From contig NZ_JACZKG010000068.1 of assembly GCF_014860165.1 (NCBI RefSeq), positions 1-61,894 on the forward strand: 61,894 nucleotides of DNA, given 5' to 3'. The stretch is from Devosia sp. (GTDB taxonomy: Bacteria > Pseudomonadota > Alphaproteobacteria > Rhizobiales > Devosiaceae). Each line of letters begins with the position of its first letter. The first letter of the stretch is position 1. Below the pieces are notes generated by a model. The model ran no database searches, was not told the DNA's origin, and worked only from the letters and a program-made list of their open reading frames with translations. The position numbers and the translations under genes are program-made. Positions 30,352 to 39,158 of this stretch are shown here, piece by piece.

Positions 30352-31425
30352 CTATTCGGCTGCGGCCTGGGCGGCCGCGGCTGGCCGACGGCCGCCGAAC
30401 ACGCTATTGGCAAGACCCAGGACCGGCCGCTCGACGAAGCGGTAGACAAGCAGCCCCGCCACGGTGCCGCCGATGATCGACGCCAGGGCGACGACATAGT
30501 CCGCCCAGATATCGGCTGGGTTCAGCAACGTGAACGCCAATCCGGCCAGGACCGCCACTTCGTAGATGTGGACGAGATAGATCGAATAGGACGCATCGCC
30601 GATCTGCTCGAGCAGGGCGACGCGCGGCAGGCTGCGCTCGAAACGCACGGCCAGCAGCACCAGCACCGTGGCAAACACCACAAACCCGGCAAAGGCAAAG
30701 CCGTCCTCGACGAAACTGCCGCGGTCGACCGCAAAGCCCTCGGCCAGGCCGAGCATGGCCAGGACCAGCGCAACAGCGACGCCAGCCCGGGAGAGCGCGC
30801 CGGCCTGACCGCTCAACGTCGCCAGCCCCAGCCAGGCCCCAGCGCAGAAGGCCAGGGGCATGAAGCTGGTATAGAATTGCGGGATGGCCGCCTGCGGCTG
30901 CAGCAGCGCGCCAAGAGCGGCCAGCGCCGTGAACGCCACCGTCAGCCATATCACGCGCGCCCTGGCGCCCAGGAAGGCCAGCAAGGCGAAGCAGACGTAA
31001 AAGAAGACTTCGTAATTGAGCGTCCAGCCGAGCTTGTAGAGCGGATGGATGCCGCCGCTTGCCGGATTGTAGAAGGGGATGAAGAGCAGCGACGACAGGA
31101 GCTGGCCGGTGTCATAGACCGTGGTCTTGAACAAATGCGGCGCCAGCAGCGCCAGGGCCGCGGCAAGCACGGTCGCCCCCCAATACATTGGCACGATGCG
31201 GATGAAGCGACGGCGCAGGAAGCCGACGGCGGAGAAGCGGCCCTCCCCCGTCACCACCACCATGATGAAGCCGGAAATGACGAAGAACAGGATGACGCCG
31301 AGCCAGCCCAGCCGGCCAAAGGCCAGGTCGCGCTCGAGCAGCGGATAGAGCAGCGCATGCGAGGCCAGCACCAGGACGGCAGCCAGCCCGCGCAAGTATT
31401 GAATCGAGATGAACTTGTGCTGCAT
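30352..31425 (-). CDS. Acyltransferase 3 family membrane protein (ExoZ/OafA-like)
   Basis: A 357-residue polytopic protein with about ten hydrophobic helices. The N-terminal 'ISIQYLRGLAAVLVLASHAL' holds the family's R-x10-H active-site arrangement. 'GVILFFVISGFIMV' and 'FLRRRFIRIVPMYW' are also typical. 'LGWTLNYEVFFY' is the usual mid-protein motif. Such proteins O-acetylate or succinylate exopolysaccharide or other surface glycans at the inner membrane. Its stop is 1 bp from the stop of the convergent SufE gene. Confidence 0.9.
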   Translation of the reverse strand: MQHKFISIQYLRGLAAVLVLASHALLYPLLERDLAFGRLGWLGVILFFVISGFIMVVVTGEGRFSAVGFLRRRFIRIVPMYWGATVLAAALALLAPHLFKTTVYDTGQLLSSLLFIPFYNPASGGIHPLYKLGWTLNYEVFFYVCFALLAFLGARARVIWLTVAFTALAALGALLQPQAAIPQFYTSFMPLAFCAGAWLGLATLSGQAGALSRAGVAVALVLAMLGLAEGFAVDRGSFVEDGFAFAGFVVFATVLVLLAVRFERSLPRVALLEQIGDASYSIYLVHIYEVAVLAGLAFTLLNPADIWADYVVALASIIGGTVAGLLVYRFVERPVLGLANSVFGGRRPAAAAQAAAE

Positions 31426-31467
31426 GCTGTCGTTCTACCACGACAGACATGCAGCAATTGTTACCAA

Positions 31468-31974
31468 TCAGCCTGCACTTGCCGCGTCCTCTGCAATCAG
31501 GGGCAGGCGCTCCTCCAACCAGTGGCGGGTGCCGGTGCCAGAACCCGTGGCCTGCGCGGACAGGCCGAACTGGCTGGCCAGTTGGTCGAGGCCGATGCGG
31601 AGCACCAGCTTGGCGCTGCGCCGGGGCCAGCGTCGCTCGGTCTCGATCAGTTGCAGGCCCTTGCCCAGGCCGCAGACATCGAAAAGGACGCCCCAGCAAT
31701 CGGCCGGCAGCGCCGAGGCGATCCGGCTGAGCCGCAGCCGCGCGTCCGCCGCGCCGTCCGAGGCGGTTTCGACGCCATTGCCTGACCTGGCCCGACCGCC
31801 GACATTGGCGAGATCATAGGACATGGTGACTCGCGGGGCGAGTTGCGCCCACCGCACCAGTTGCTCGAGGCGTTGGGCCGCCGCAAGGTGATGGGGGGCG
31901 AGAAAGGCCGGTCCGGCGCCGTCGCGGTTGCCTGCCAGCCGGGACAGCACATCGTCGTCGCGCGTGCTAGCCAT
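31468..31974 (-). CDS. DUF6456 domain protein
   Basis: A 168-residue protein with a C-terminal DUF6456-type region: 'DARLRLSRIASALPADCWGVLFDVCGLGKGLQLIE' and 'SAKLVLRIGLDQLASQFGL'. The ATG at 31974 overlaps the end of the upstream DnaA-like gene. The family is restricted largely to alphaproteobacteria and thought to be DNA-binding or regulatory, but this is not established. Its pairing with the DnaA-like gene is the main clue. Confidence 0.8.
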   Translation of the reverse strand: MASTRDDDVLSRLAGNRDGAGPAFLAPHHLAAAQRLEQLVRWAQLAPRVTMSYDLANVGGRARSGNGVETASDGAADARLRLSRIASALPADCWGVLFDVCGLGKGLQLIETERRWPRRSAKLVLRIGLDQLASQFGLSAQATGSGTGTRHWLEERLPLIAEDAASAG

Positions 31975-32329
31975 GGGTCCCTGCCCCCGCCTGGATCTGC
32001 CGCTCAAGCGCGCTGACTTCGTCATCGAATTGCGGGTTGTCGCGCAGGTCTTCGATCAGAGCACAGGCGTATGAGACAGTTGTCCTATCCCGCCCGAATA
32101 TTTCGCCGATCTCCGTCAGGGTGCGACCGAGAATGACATGGGACAGGTACATTGCCAGTTGCCGGGCCCGCGCGACGGGCGCCCGATGACGGCGGCGAGT
32201 CGTAAACATCTGCAACGGGACATTTTTCTGCCGCGCTACCAGCGCGATGACCTGGTCGCAGGGACCGGTCGCCGTCGGCCGCCGGCGGGCGGGCCGATAT
32301 GCTCCAAGGGTGGAGGGAGAGTCGTGCAT
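31967..32329 (-). CDS. DnaA domain IV-type DNA-binding protein
   Basis: A 120-residue protein that is essentially the DnaA C-terminal DNA-binding domain: 'RARQLAMYLSHVILGRTLTEIGEIFGRDRTTVSYACALIEDL' (about 53-95). The DnaA signature DHTTV appears here as DRTTV. It lacks the AAA+ domain, so it may bind DnaA boxes without forming an initiator oligomer. GAGG precedes the ATG. A regulatory role in replication or transcription is inferred. Confidence 0.85.
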   Translation of the reverse strand: MHDSPSTLGAYRPARRRPTATGPCDQVIALVARQKNVPLQMFTTRRRHRAPVARARQLAMYLSHVILGRTLTEIGEIFGRDRTTVSYACALIEDLRDNPQFDDEVSALERQIQAGAGTHG

Positions 32330-32497
32330 CTGCGGGCCTCATCACGTACAAGGAATTTATTCCTAGATACTGCGATGAGTAAAGCCCGACGGGGATAAGT
32401 GGGGTGCACAAAATCAAACGGCCGCCTCACGGCGACCGTTTGATCTCATTTGTCGCCGGGGCCCGGATGGGCGCGACGTCTCGTAGCGGAAGAAGCG

Positions 32498-32920
32498 TCA
32501 GGCGGCCTTGCGACCCAGGCCATTGTCCTTGGCCAGCTTGGAGCGGGTGGCCGAGTAGTTGGGGGCAACCATCGGATAGTCGGCCGGCAGGCCCCATTTC
32601 TCGCGGTATTCTTCCGGCGAGAGATTGTAGTGGGTGCGAAGGTGGCGCTTGAGCGACTTGAACTTCTTGCCGTCTTCGAGGCAGATGATGTAGTCGGCAG
32701 CGACGGACTTGCGCACAGGCACTGCAGGCTTGAGTTCCTCAACGGGAACCTGGACCTCGTTGTTCTGCAGAGAGCGCAGAGCCCCGTGAACGTCGGCGAT
32801 AAGCTTGGGCAAATCGGTGACGTTTACGGAATTGTGGCTCACATAGGCTGAGACGATTTCGGTGCTGAGCTCGATCAGGTCGTGCTCGTAACCGTTCGCC
32901 GCGCCGGCGGTGTCACTCAT
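32498..32920 (-). CDS. Ros/MucR family zinc-finger transcriptional regulator
   Basis: A 140-residue global regulator of exopolysaccharide, motility and cell-surface genes in Hyphomicrobiales. N-terminal oligomerisation helices (about 12-50) precede the prokaryotic C2H2 zinc finger '[20 protein letters not shown]', with the usual Cys/Asp and two His ligands, then '[25 protein letters not shown]'. An AT-rich 130-bp upstream region is suited to autoregulation by MucR, which prefers AT-rich sites. AAAGG is the ribosome-binding site. Confidence 0.93.
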   Translation of the reverse strand: MSDTAGAANGYEHDLIELSTEIVSAYVSHNSVNVTDLPKLIADVHGALRSLQNNEVQVPVEELKPAVPVRKSVAADYIICLEDGKKFKSLKRHLRTHYNLSPEEYREKWGLPADYPMVAPNYSATRSKLAKDNGLGRKAA

Positions 32921-33047
32921 TTTTCAACCTTTCATTGTTCTTATTGGGCCGCAACGGTGTGTAGTCACGGCCATGATTCATTCCTATGTCTGTTTAATGC
33001 TGTCCGCAACCCAAAATGGTTCGATTAACATGCTACAATAGGGGCAA

Positions 33048-33401
33048 TCATGCGTCAGGATTTTGGCCGGTTTTAGACTTGAGTTCATCGACGACCATAT
33101 TCATGTGCAATTGATCAGTGGTGCGATAACTTGCCCTTGCTAAGAGATGAGCCGCAACGGGCGTGGTGAGCAAAAGAAATACAAAGCCGACTATTGCCCG
33201 CAGCGCCACGCCGACATCGCCGCTCACCACTGCAACCGCGATCAGCACCAGTCCGGCGCCCACCGGACCCGCCTTGGAGGCGGCATGCATCCGGGTGAAG
33301 AGATCAGGCAGGCGCACGACGCCGATGGCGGCGATCAGGCTGAACACAGCCCCCAGCAGAAGCAGCCCGCAACCCGCATAGATGGTGATAGCGGCAATCA
33401 T
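33048..33401 (-). CDS. mrpG: Mrp Na+/H+ antiporter subunit G
   Basis: A 117-residue membrane protein with three helices (about 4-26, 38-60, 67-88). 'GVVRLPDLFTRMHAASKAGPVG' is the subunit signature. It is the last gene of a complete operon and its ATG overlaps the mrpF stop. MrpG is needed for assembly or activity of the seven-subunit antiporter. Confidence 0.93.
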   Translation of the reverse strand: MIAAITIYAGCGLLLLGAVFSLIAAIGVVRLPDLFTRMHAASKAGPVGAGLVLIAVAVVSGDVGVALRAIVGFVFLLLTTPVAAHLLARASYRTTDQLHMNMVVDELKSKTGQNPDA

Positions 33402-33697
33402 GGGGCTTCACCGCGGGGATTGGGCCGGCGGGTCAGCACGTAGCGCGCCAAGGCGATGGTGGCGAGAAAACCGAGCAGGGCCAGCGCGATGGCAATGTCG
33501 AGATAAAGCATCTGCCCGGTGCGAATAGCGAGTGCGCCGACGAAGCCCATGGCCACCACCGTCATCAAATCCAGCGCCAGCACTCGATCGGCGAGTGTGG
33601 GCCCGATGATGATGCGCACCACCGAGACCAGCAGCGCCAGTCCCAACAGGATCAGGGCAATCAGCGTCGTCCAGTGCAGGACATCAGCCGGTGTCAT
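33398..33697 (-). CDS. mrpF: Mrp Na+/H+ antiporter subunit F
   Basis: A 99-residue protein with three membrane helices. 'VRIIIGPTLADRVLALDLM' (about 26-44) is the conserved MrpF segment with the key Asp pair. The ATG overlaps the mrpE stop and its stop overlaps mrpG, so translation is coupled. Confidence 0.93.
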   Translation of the reverse strand: MTPADVLHWTTLIALILLGLALLVSVVRIIIGPTLADRVLALDLMTVVAMGFVGALAIRTGQMLYLDIAIALALLGFLATIALARYVLTRRPNPRGEAP

Positions 33698-34173
33698 GCA
33701 TAGACCTCCCGTACCTTGGCTTCAAAGCCGGCAGCGATATCGGCGATGAGGGCCTCGCGCGTACTGAGCGTCAGCGTGTGGACATAAAGCAGGCTGCGGT
33801 CTTCACTCACATCGACGCTCAGGGTTCCTGGCGTCAGCGTGATAAGGTTGGCCAGCAAGGTGATCTCGGCATCAGACTTGACGCTGAGGGGGAAAGCGAT
33901 GATCGCCGGCCGCAGGACCGATTTCATGTCGGGCGTCAGCACCACGATTGCCACGCGCACCGCGCTGACGCCCAGTTCGTAGAGAAACAGCAGGGCCAGC
34001 GCCGTCACGCTGCGGACCTGGCGCAGGCGCCGGCCGCGGGCAAGGTTGCGGCGCAGCAGCAGCACAGCGACCGCGCCGATGCCGGCGCCCAGCAGCAGGT
34101 TCAGGCCGCTGAACGTGCCGGTCATGGCCGCCCAGATCAGCGCCAGAATAATGACGATCATCATCGGGTTCAT
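33694..34173 (-). CDS. mrpE: Mrp Na+/H+ antiporter subunit E
   Basis: A 159-residue protein with two or three N-terminal helices and a cytoplasmic domain. 'ITLTPGTLSVDVSEDRSLLYVH' is the MrpE signature. The ATG at 34173 overlaps the mrpD stop (ATGA); a longer frame reaches into mrpD but is not conserved. Confidence 0.92.
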   Translation of the reverse strand: MNPMMIVIILALIWAAMTGTFSGLNLLLGAGIGAVAVLLLRRNLARGRRLRQVRSVTALALLFLYELGVSAVRVAIVVLTPDMKSVLRPAIIAFPLSVKSDAEITLLANLITLTPGTLSVDVSEDRSLLYVHTLTLSTREALIADIAAGFEAKVREVYA

Positions 34174-35729
34174 GGCGAGCCTCCTGCCAGGCCAACAGCC
34201 GCAACATAGCGGGCGGGATCGAGCAGATCCGGTGCACCCAGGCGCAGGGCCTCGAACAGACCATTGGGCCAGAGGCCGGCCGCGACCACCACGGCCACAA
34301 GTGCCCCTGCCGCCCCGAAGCGAAGCCATTCGCCCTGGCGGGATGCGACCGCGGGGGCAACAGCACCCTCGGGCGCCGAGCGCCAGAAAATATGCGCCCA
34401 GAGGCGCGACCCGGCAATCAGCGTCAGAATGGCATTGAGGATCAGGGCCATCGCGACCAGCCCGCCCGACCAACCCGCTTCAGCCAGCCCCGCCTGCAGC
34501 AGCAGCAGCTTGGGCCAGAAGCCGAGAAAGGGCGGCACGCCCGCCGTTGCCAGGACCAGGGCGAAAAACAGCATGGAGACCGGCGCGCTCGCCGCATAGA
34601 GCCCGCCCATCCGGCGCGTGTCGGTCTCGCCGGTCTGGCGTTCGACGAGGCCGGCGACGAGGTAGAGCGCCGTCATGGTCAGAATGGCGTGGAACACGTA
34701 GAGCCCGGCGCCGCTGACGCCGGCCAGCGACGGAATGGCGATGCCTGCCAGCACCGAGCCGACGCCACCGATGACGAGGAAGCCGATGGCTCGCCGCAGA
34801 TTGGTCTCGGCGATGGCGCCCAATGGGGCGATCAACAGCGTCGCCAGAGCAACGGCAACGAGCACCGGCTCGAGCAGATCGCGGCTGGCCGGCAGCAGCA
34901 CGACCAGCGAGCGCAGCATGGCGTAAACACCGACCTTGGTGAGCAAGCCGGCGAACAGTGCCGAAATCACCGCCGGGGGCGTGTGATAGGCAGCCGGCAG
35001 CCAGGCATTGACCGGGAAGGCGGCGGCTTTCATGCCGAAGGCCAGCAGCAGTAGCGCCGCCACGCCCGCCATGGCCGCGGGGTTGGCTGATGGCGCCACG
35101 CGCAGGATATCGGCCATGTTGAGCGTGCCGAGCAGGCCATAGAGCAGGCCCAGCGCCAGCAGGAAGAAGGTGGTGGCGAGAAAATTGAGGAAGCCGTACT
35201 TGACCGCACCATCGAGCTGCGCTGGACTTCCGCCCAGCACGATCAGCCCAAACGAGGCGATCAGCATCACCTCGAACCAGACATAGAGATTGAACAGGTC
35301 ACCTGTCAGGAACGAGCCGGTGACGCCCGCCAGCAGCAGCAACACCATCGAATGGAAGCCGTCGCGGCCATCGTCGGCGCCCCGCTCACCCTGCGCGTAG
35401 ACCAGGACCGCCAAGGTCACGACCGCGGCAGCCAGCGCGAAGCCGGCACCAAAAATGTCGGCGGTGAAACTGATGCCGAATGGCGGCAACCACTTGCCCA
35501 TGGTCATGGAAAGCGGGCCGCTGTCGAGCACGCGCAGCAGCAGGGTGACCTCGCAGGCGATGACGCCCACCAGGATGAGCAGCGAGAACATGAAGGTCAG
35601 CCGGCCGGAGCGGCGCAGCATCAGGGTGGCGGCAGCCCCCATCAGACACAGGACCAGCGGCAGCACGACCACCCAGTCAGCGGCGGCGGTCATGGTCTCG
35701 ATCATGGCGGATGGCACCAGTTCCGCCAT
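34170..35729 (-). CDS. mrpD: Mrp Na+/H+ antiporter subunit D (NuoM/N-like)
   Basis: A 519-residue polytopic protein homologous to the complex I NuoN/NuoM subunits, with about 14 helices. Characteristic text: 'LFNLYVWFEVMLIASFGLIVLGG' (conserved Glu), 'FGMKAAAFPVNAWLPAAYHTPPAVISALFAGLLTKVG' (conserved Lys and proline-rich turn). It carries protons through the membrane as part of the MrpABCDEFG complex. Confidence 0.95.
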   Translation of the reverse strand: MAELVPSAMIETMTAAADWVVVLPLVLCLMGAAATLMLRRSGRLTFMFSLLILVGVIACEVTLLLRVLDSGPLSMTMGKWLPPFGISFTADIFGAGFALAAAVVTLAVLVYAQGERGADDGRDGFHSMVLLLLAGVTGSFLTGDLFNLYVWFEVMLIASFGLIVLGGSPAQLDGAVKYGFLNFLATTFFLLALGLLYGLLGTLNMADILRVAPSANPAAMAGVAALLLLAFGMKAAAFPVNAWLPAAYHTPPAVISALFAGLLTKVGVYAMLRSLVVLLPASRDLLEPVLVAVALATLLIAPLGAIAETNLRRAIGFLVIGGVGSVLAGIAIPSLAGVSGAGLYVFHAILTMTALYLVAGLVERQTGETDTRRMGGLYAASAPVSMLFFALVLATAGVPPFLGFWPKLLLLQAGLAEAGWSGGLVAMALILNAILTLIAGSRLWAHIFWRSAPEGAVAPAVASRQGEWLRFGAAGALVAVVVAAGLWPNGLFEALRLGAPDLLDPARYVAAVGLAGGSP

Positions 35730-35730
35730 G

Positions 35731-36111
35731 TCAGTAGCTCAGCGGCGGGTTGGGCGCATCGACCGGCTCAGCCACGCGCATGGTGTCGGTATTGTCTGCA
35801 TCGAGGCTTTGGTAGGCGCGGAATGCCAGCACAAGCAGGAAGCTGAACATGGCAAAGCCAATGACGATGGCGGTGAGGATCAGCGCCTGGGGCAGCGGGT
35901 TGGCAATGACCCCGTCAGGCTGGTCGAGCCCCGGCGGCACGATGGGTGCGGCCCCACGCGTCAGCCGGCCCGCCGTAAAGATCAGCAGGTTCACCCCGTT
36001 GCCCAGCACCACCAGCCCCAGCAGCATGCGGATGACCGAACGGGACAGCAGCAGGTAGACGCCCAGCGCCACAAAGCATCCTACGAGGGAGGCGAGTACG
36101 TATTCCATCAA
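35731..36111 (-). CDS. mrpC: Mrp Na+/H+ antiporter subunit C (NuoK-like)
   Basis: A 126-residue NuoK-like subunit with three helices (about 4-22, 29-48, 73-96). 'GVYLLLSRSVIRMLLGLVVLGNGVNLLIF' and 'DPL..ALILTAIVIGFA'-type segments ('NPLPQALILTAIVIGFAM') are diagnostic. The ATG overlaps the mrpB stop. Confidence 0.93.
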   Translation of the reverse strand: MMEYVLASLVGCFVALGVYLLLSRSVIRMLLGLVVLGNGVNLLIFTAGRLTRGAAPIVPPGLDQPDGVIANPLPQALILTAIVIGFAMFSFLLVLAFRAYQSLDADNTDTMRVAEPVDAPNPPLSY

Positions 36112-36533
36112 AGGTCCTCCTCGCCCTCGCCTTCGAGCGCCAGCGCGATCGTCGCAATGGTGCCGAAAACCACCAGGTAGACCCCGATATCGAAGACCAG
36201 CGGCGTGGAGAGCGGCAAGGTGGTCTGCCCGAGTTCGAGATAGAGCCAGATGCTGGTCATGAATGGCGAGCCGGTAAACAGCGACAGCAGGCCGGAGAGG
36301 CCGGCGATGAACACGCCAAAGCCGGCAATGGCCAACGGGTCCAGACGCAGGGCGCGCCGCGCCGCCTCGGCACCGGTTGCCATACCCAGAATGGCGATAG
36401 CTGAGGCGGCAATGAGGCCGCCGATGAACCCGCCGCCGGGCTCATTGTGACCGCGCAGGCAGACATAGACCGAAAAGACCAGCATGATCGCGACGATCAA
36501 CGGCGTGATGGTACGGAAGATGACCGTGTTCAT
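36108..36533 (-). CDS. mrpB: Mrp Na+/H+ antiporter subunit B
   Basis: A 141-residue subunit with four helices. The N-terminal 'TITPLIVAIMLVFSVYVCLRGHNEPGGGFIGGLI' is the MrpB signature, GHxxPGGGF. The ATG overlaps the mrpA stop and the stop overlaps mrpC. Confidence 0.94.
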   Translation of the reverse strand: MNTVIFRTITPLIVAIMLVFSVYVCLRGHNEPGGGFIGGLIAASAIAILGMATGAEAARRALRLDPLAIAGFGVFIAGLSGLLSLFTGSPFMTSIWLYLELGQTTLPLSTPLVFDIGVYLVVFGTIATIALALEGEGEEDL

Positions 36534-38914
36534 GATGCCGCCTTTTGTGACCGCCGGGAAGTAGGAGCGGGTGGAACCGGTCGTTTTGGCCCACGACGCA
36601 ACAAGGCCATGACGGCAATGCCGGCAGCCATCACCACCGAGATTTCCCCCAAGGTATCAAAGCCGCGATAATCGACCAGGATCACGTTGACGATATTGTG
36701 CCCATGGGCAATCGGCACGCTGGTGGCAGCGAACAGGTCCGACAGCCGCGTATCGAGCGTCCCCGATAGCACCACCATCAGGAACAGGCTGACACCGGCC
36801 CCGCAAACCAGCGCCAGCGTGCCGTCGCGGGCCAGGTCCTCAAGCTGCCGGTGATCGCGTTCGTCGAGCCGCAACCGGGTCATCACCAGCGCGAGGATCA
36901 CCACCGACAGGATTTCCACCATGAACTGGGTGAAGGCGATATCCGGCGCACCCAAGAGCAGGAAGATGAGAGCCACGGCCGTGCCTTGAATGCCCAGGGC
37001 GACAATGGCCACAAGCCGGTTGGGGGCGAGCAACACCGCGCCGAGCCCAACCAGCGCCAGGGCGATGATGCCCCATTCGTAGAGCTGCAGATCCGGCCAA
37101 CTCAGCTTGGCCGACCAGTCACCGAGCTCGGCGGTCGGCAGCAGCACGTCGTAACCGCCAAGCATCAGCACTGGCAGGATCAGCGCCAGCGCCAGCGCAG
37201 CGAACACCGTAACCAGGTAGACTTCGAGCCGGCCGTGATGCAGCAATCGGGTCACTGCACCCGAGAAACGGATCAGCCCGAACATCACGACATCGAACAC
37301 GGTGTCGGCCGTCCAGCCAAGCGCCGCCTCGAAGCGCCGCGCCAGCGTGCGAACCGCCGCCGCCTGAAGATAGACGAGATAGCCCAGCACCCATGTGGCC
37401 ACCGACAGCCAGAGCAGGACGCTTGCCGGATTGATCGCCAGCGACAGATGGCTGCTCACCGTCTCGCGCAGAATGGCCAGCGTACCGGGTTCGAGCAAAG
37501 TGTGGCCCAGCCAGTCGGGCATGACTCCGGCCACGATGCTGGCCGCTCCGAGAACGATGGGACCGACAAGCATGGCGATGGGCGCTTCATGCGCGGATTT
37601 CGGCGTCGGCAGAACCGGTCCGAGGAACGGCTTGACGAGCACCAGCATGGCCAGGCCAGCGAGCATGGCATTGCCCGCCAGGAGCACCGCCAGCACGGCA
37701 ATGTCGGGCCACTGCCCGGTTACCAGTCCCAGATACATCTCTTCCTTGGCGAAATAGCCAAGCGTCAGCGGCAGACCGATCATTGTCAGGCTGGCCAGCG
37801 CAGCAGCGATGAAGGTCACCGGCATGCTGTCGGCGAGCCCCCCGAGCACCGTGATGTCGCGCGTGCCGGCCTCATGGTCGATGGCGCCGGCCACCATGAA
37901 CAGGCCCGCCTTGTAGAGTGCGTGGGCCACGAAATAGAGCAGCATGGCAGCGATTGCCGCCTCGGTCCCCAGCCCGATCAACAGGACGGAGAGCCCCAGC
38001 GAGGCGATGGTGGACTGCGCCAGCATCTGCTTGAGGTCGGTCTGGCGTAGCGCACCGATGGCGCCCCACAGCAGCGTCGCGCCGCCTACGCAGACAAGGA
38101 TCAGCGTCCATACCTGCGTGTCGCCAAGCCATGGCGTCGTCCGCGCCAGCAGATAGACACCGCCCTGCACCATGGTTGCAGAATGCAGAAATGCCGAAAC
38201 CGGGGTCGGCGCTTCCATGGCGTTGGGCAGCCAGAAATGGAACGGCACCTGTGCCGACTTGGTGAAGGCTGCGGCGAGGAAAGCGGCGAGTACCAGGCCA
38301 TAGAGGCCGCTGGCGCGAATCTCGTCACCCAGCGCGCTCATGTCCCAGACACCGGTGAGTTGATGCACCAGGATGGCGCCGACCAGCAGGCCCATGCCAC
38401 CGATATTGGTGATGACCAGCGCCTGGATGGCGCCGCGACGGGACGCTTGCCTGGTATGATCAAAGCCGATCAGCAGGAACGAGGTGACCGAGGTCAGCTC
38501 CCAGAACATGAACAGCGCCAGCATGTTGTCTGCCAGAACCAGGCCCAGCATGGCACCCATGAAGGCCAGCAGGAACGCAAAGAACCGCCCTAGATGGGGG
38601 TGACCTTTGAGGTAGGCGCCGGAATAGAGCACGATCAGCGTGCCGATGCCGGAAATGGTGAGGGCAAAGGTCAGGCTCAGCCCATCGACGACGAAGGAGA
38701 GGTCGAGCCCGTAGGTCGGAATCCAGCCGATACGCGCCGATATCGCCCCGGTTGATATGACCGGTTCGACCATGGTCAGCAGCAGCAGGAACAGACCTGC
38801 GGGCACAAGTGCCAGCACCCAGCCGGCAAAGGGCCGGGCCGCGCGTTGAACCAGCGGCGCCAGCAAAGCGGCGACAAATGGCGCGATCGCCACCAGCGCT
38901 ATGCTTGCATCCAT
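36530..38914 (-). CDS. mrpA: Mrp Na+/H+ antiporter subunit A (NuoL-like)
   Basis: A 794-residue protein of about 20 helices. The N-terminal ~500 residues are NuoL-like, with 'LFMFWELTSVTSFLLIGFDH' (conserved Glu), 'AAAFTKSAQVPFHFWLPNAMEAPTPVSAFLHSATMV' (conserved Lys). The C-terminal third carries the MbhD/E-like extension 'GAPDIAFTQFMVEILSVVILALVM'. An ATG with GGGG 7 nt upstream is used as start. First gene of the leftward seven-gene operon, conferring Na+ and alkali tolerance. Confidence 0.95.
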   Translation of the reverse strand: MDASIALVAIAPFVAALLAPLVQRAARPFAGWVLALVPAGLFLLLLTMVEPVISTGAISARIGWIPTYGLDLSFVVDGLSLTFALTISGIGTLIVLYSGAYLKGHPHLGRFFAFLLAFMGAMLGLVLADNMLALFMFWELTSVTSFLLIGFDHTRQASRRGAIQALVITNIGGMGLLVGAILVHQLTGVWDMSALGDEIRASGLYGLVLAAFLAAAFTKSAQVPFHFWLPNAMEAPTPVSAFLHSATMVQGGVYLLARTTPWLGDTQVWTLILVCVGGATLLWGAIGALRQTDLKQMLAQSTIASLGLSVLLIGLGTEAAIAAMLLYFVAHALYKAGLFMVAGAIDHEAGTRDITVLGGLADSMPVTFIAAALASLTMIGLPLTLGYFAKEEMYLGLVTGQWPDIAVLAVLLAGNAMLAGLAMLVLVKPFLGPVLPTPKSAHEAPIAMLVGPIVLGAASIVAGVMPDWLGHTLLEPGTLAILRETVSSHLSLAINPASVLLWLSVATWVLGYLVYLQAAAVRTLARRFEAALGWTADTVFDVVMFGLIRFSGAVTRLLHHGRLEVYLVTVFAALALALILPVLMLGGYDVLLPTAELGDWSAKLSWPDLQLYEWGIIALALVGLGAVLLAPNRLVAIVALGIQGTAVALIFLLLGAPDIAFTQFMVEILSVVILALVMTRLRLDERDHRQLEDLARDGTLALVCGAGVSLFLMVVLSGTLDTRLSDLFAATSVPIAHGHNIVNVILVDYRGFDTLGEISVVMAAGIAVMALLRRGPKRPVPPAPTSRRSQKAAS

Positions 38915-39158
38915 GCCAGGCCCCAACTGCAATACTCCCCGCGCCGACTCTATGGCCGGACTGGCAAGACCTTAACGATTGAGCCTTGGCGAACAAGACA
39001 AAACGGGGCCTTATCCCGTCCCGCCGCCGTCGCCTCCCCAGTTATGCGGATGAAGACGCCGCTCCATCTCCTCCGACGGCGAAGAGGTCGTGACCCAAGC
39101 CCCTTCCCATCCCTGCTACCTCGCCCTATGTGAATGAACCCGCCTCACGGATCATCCC

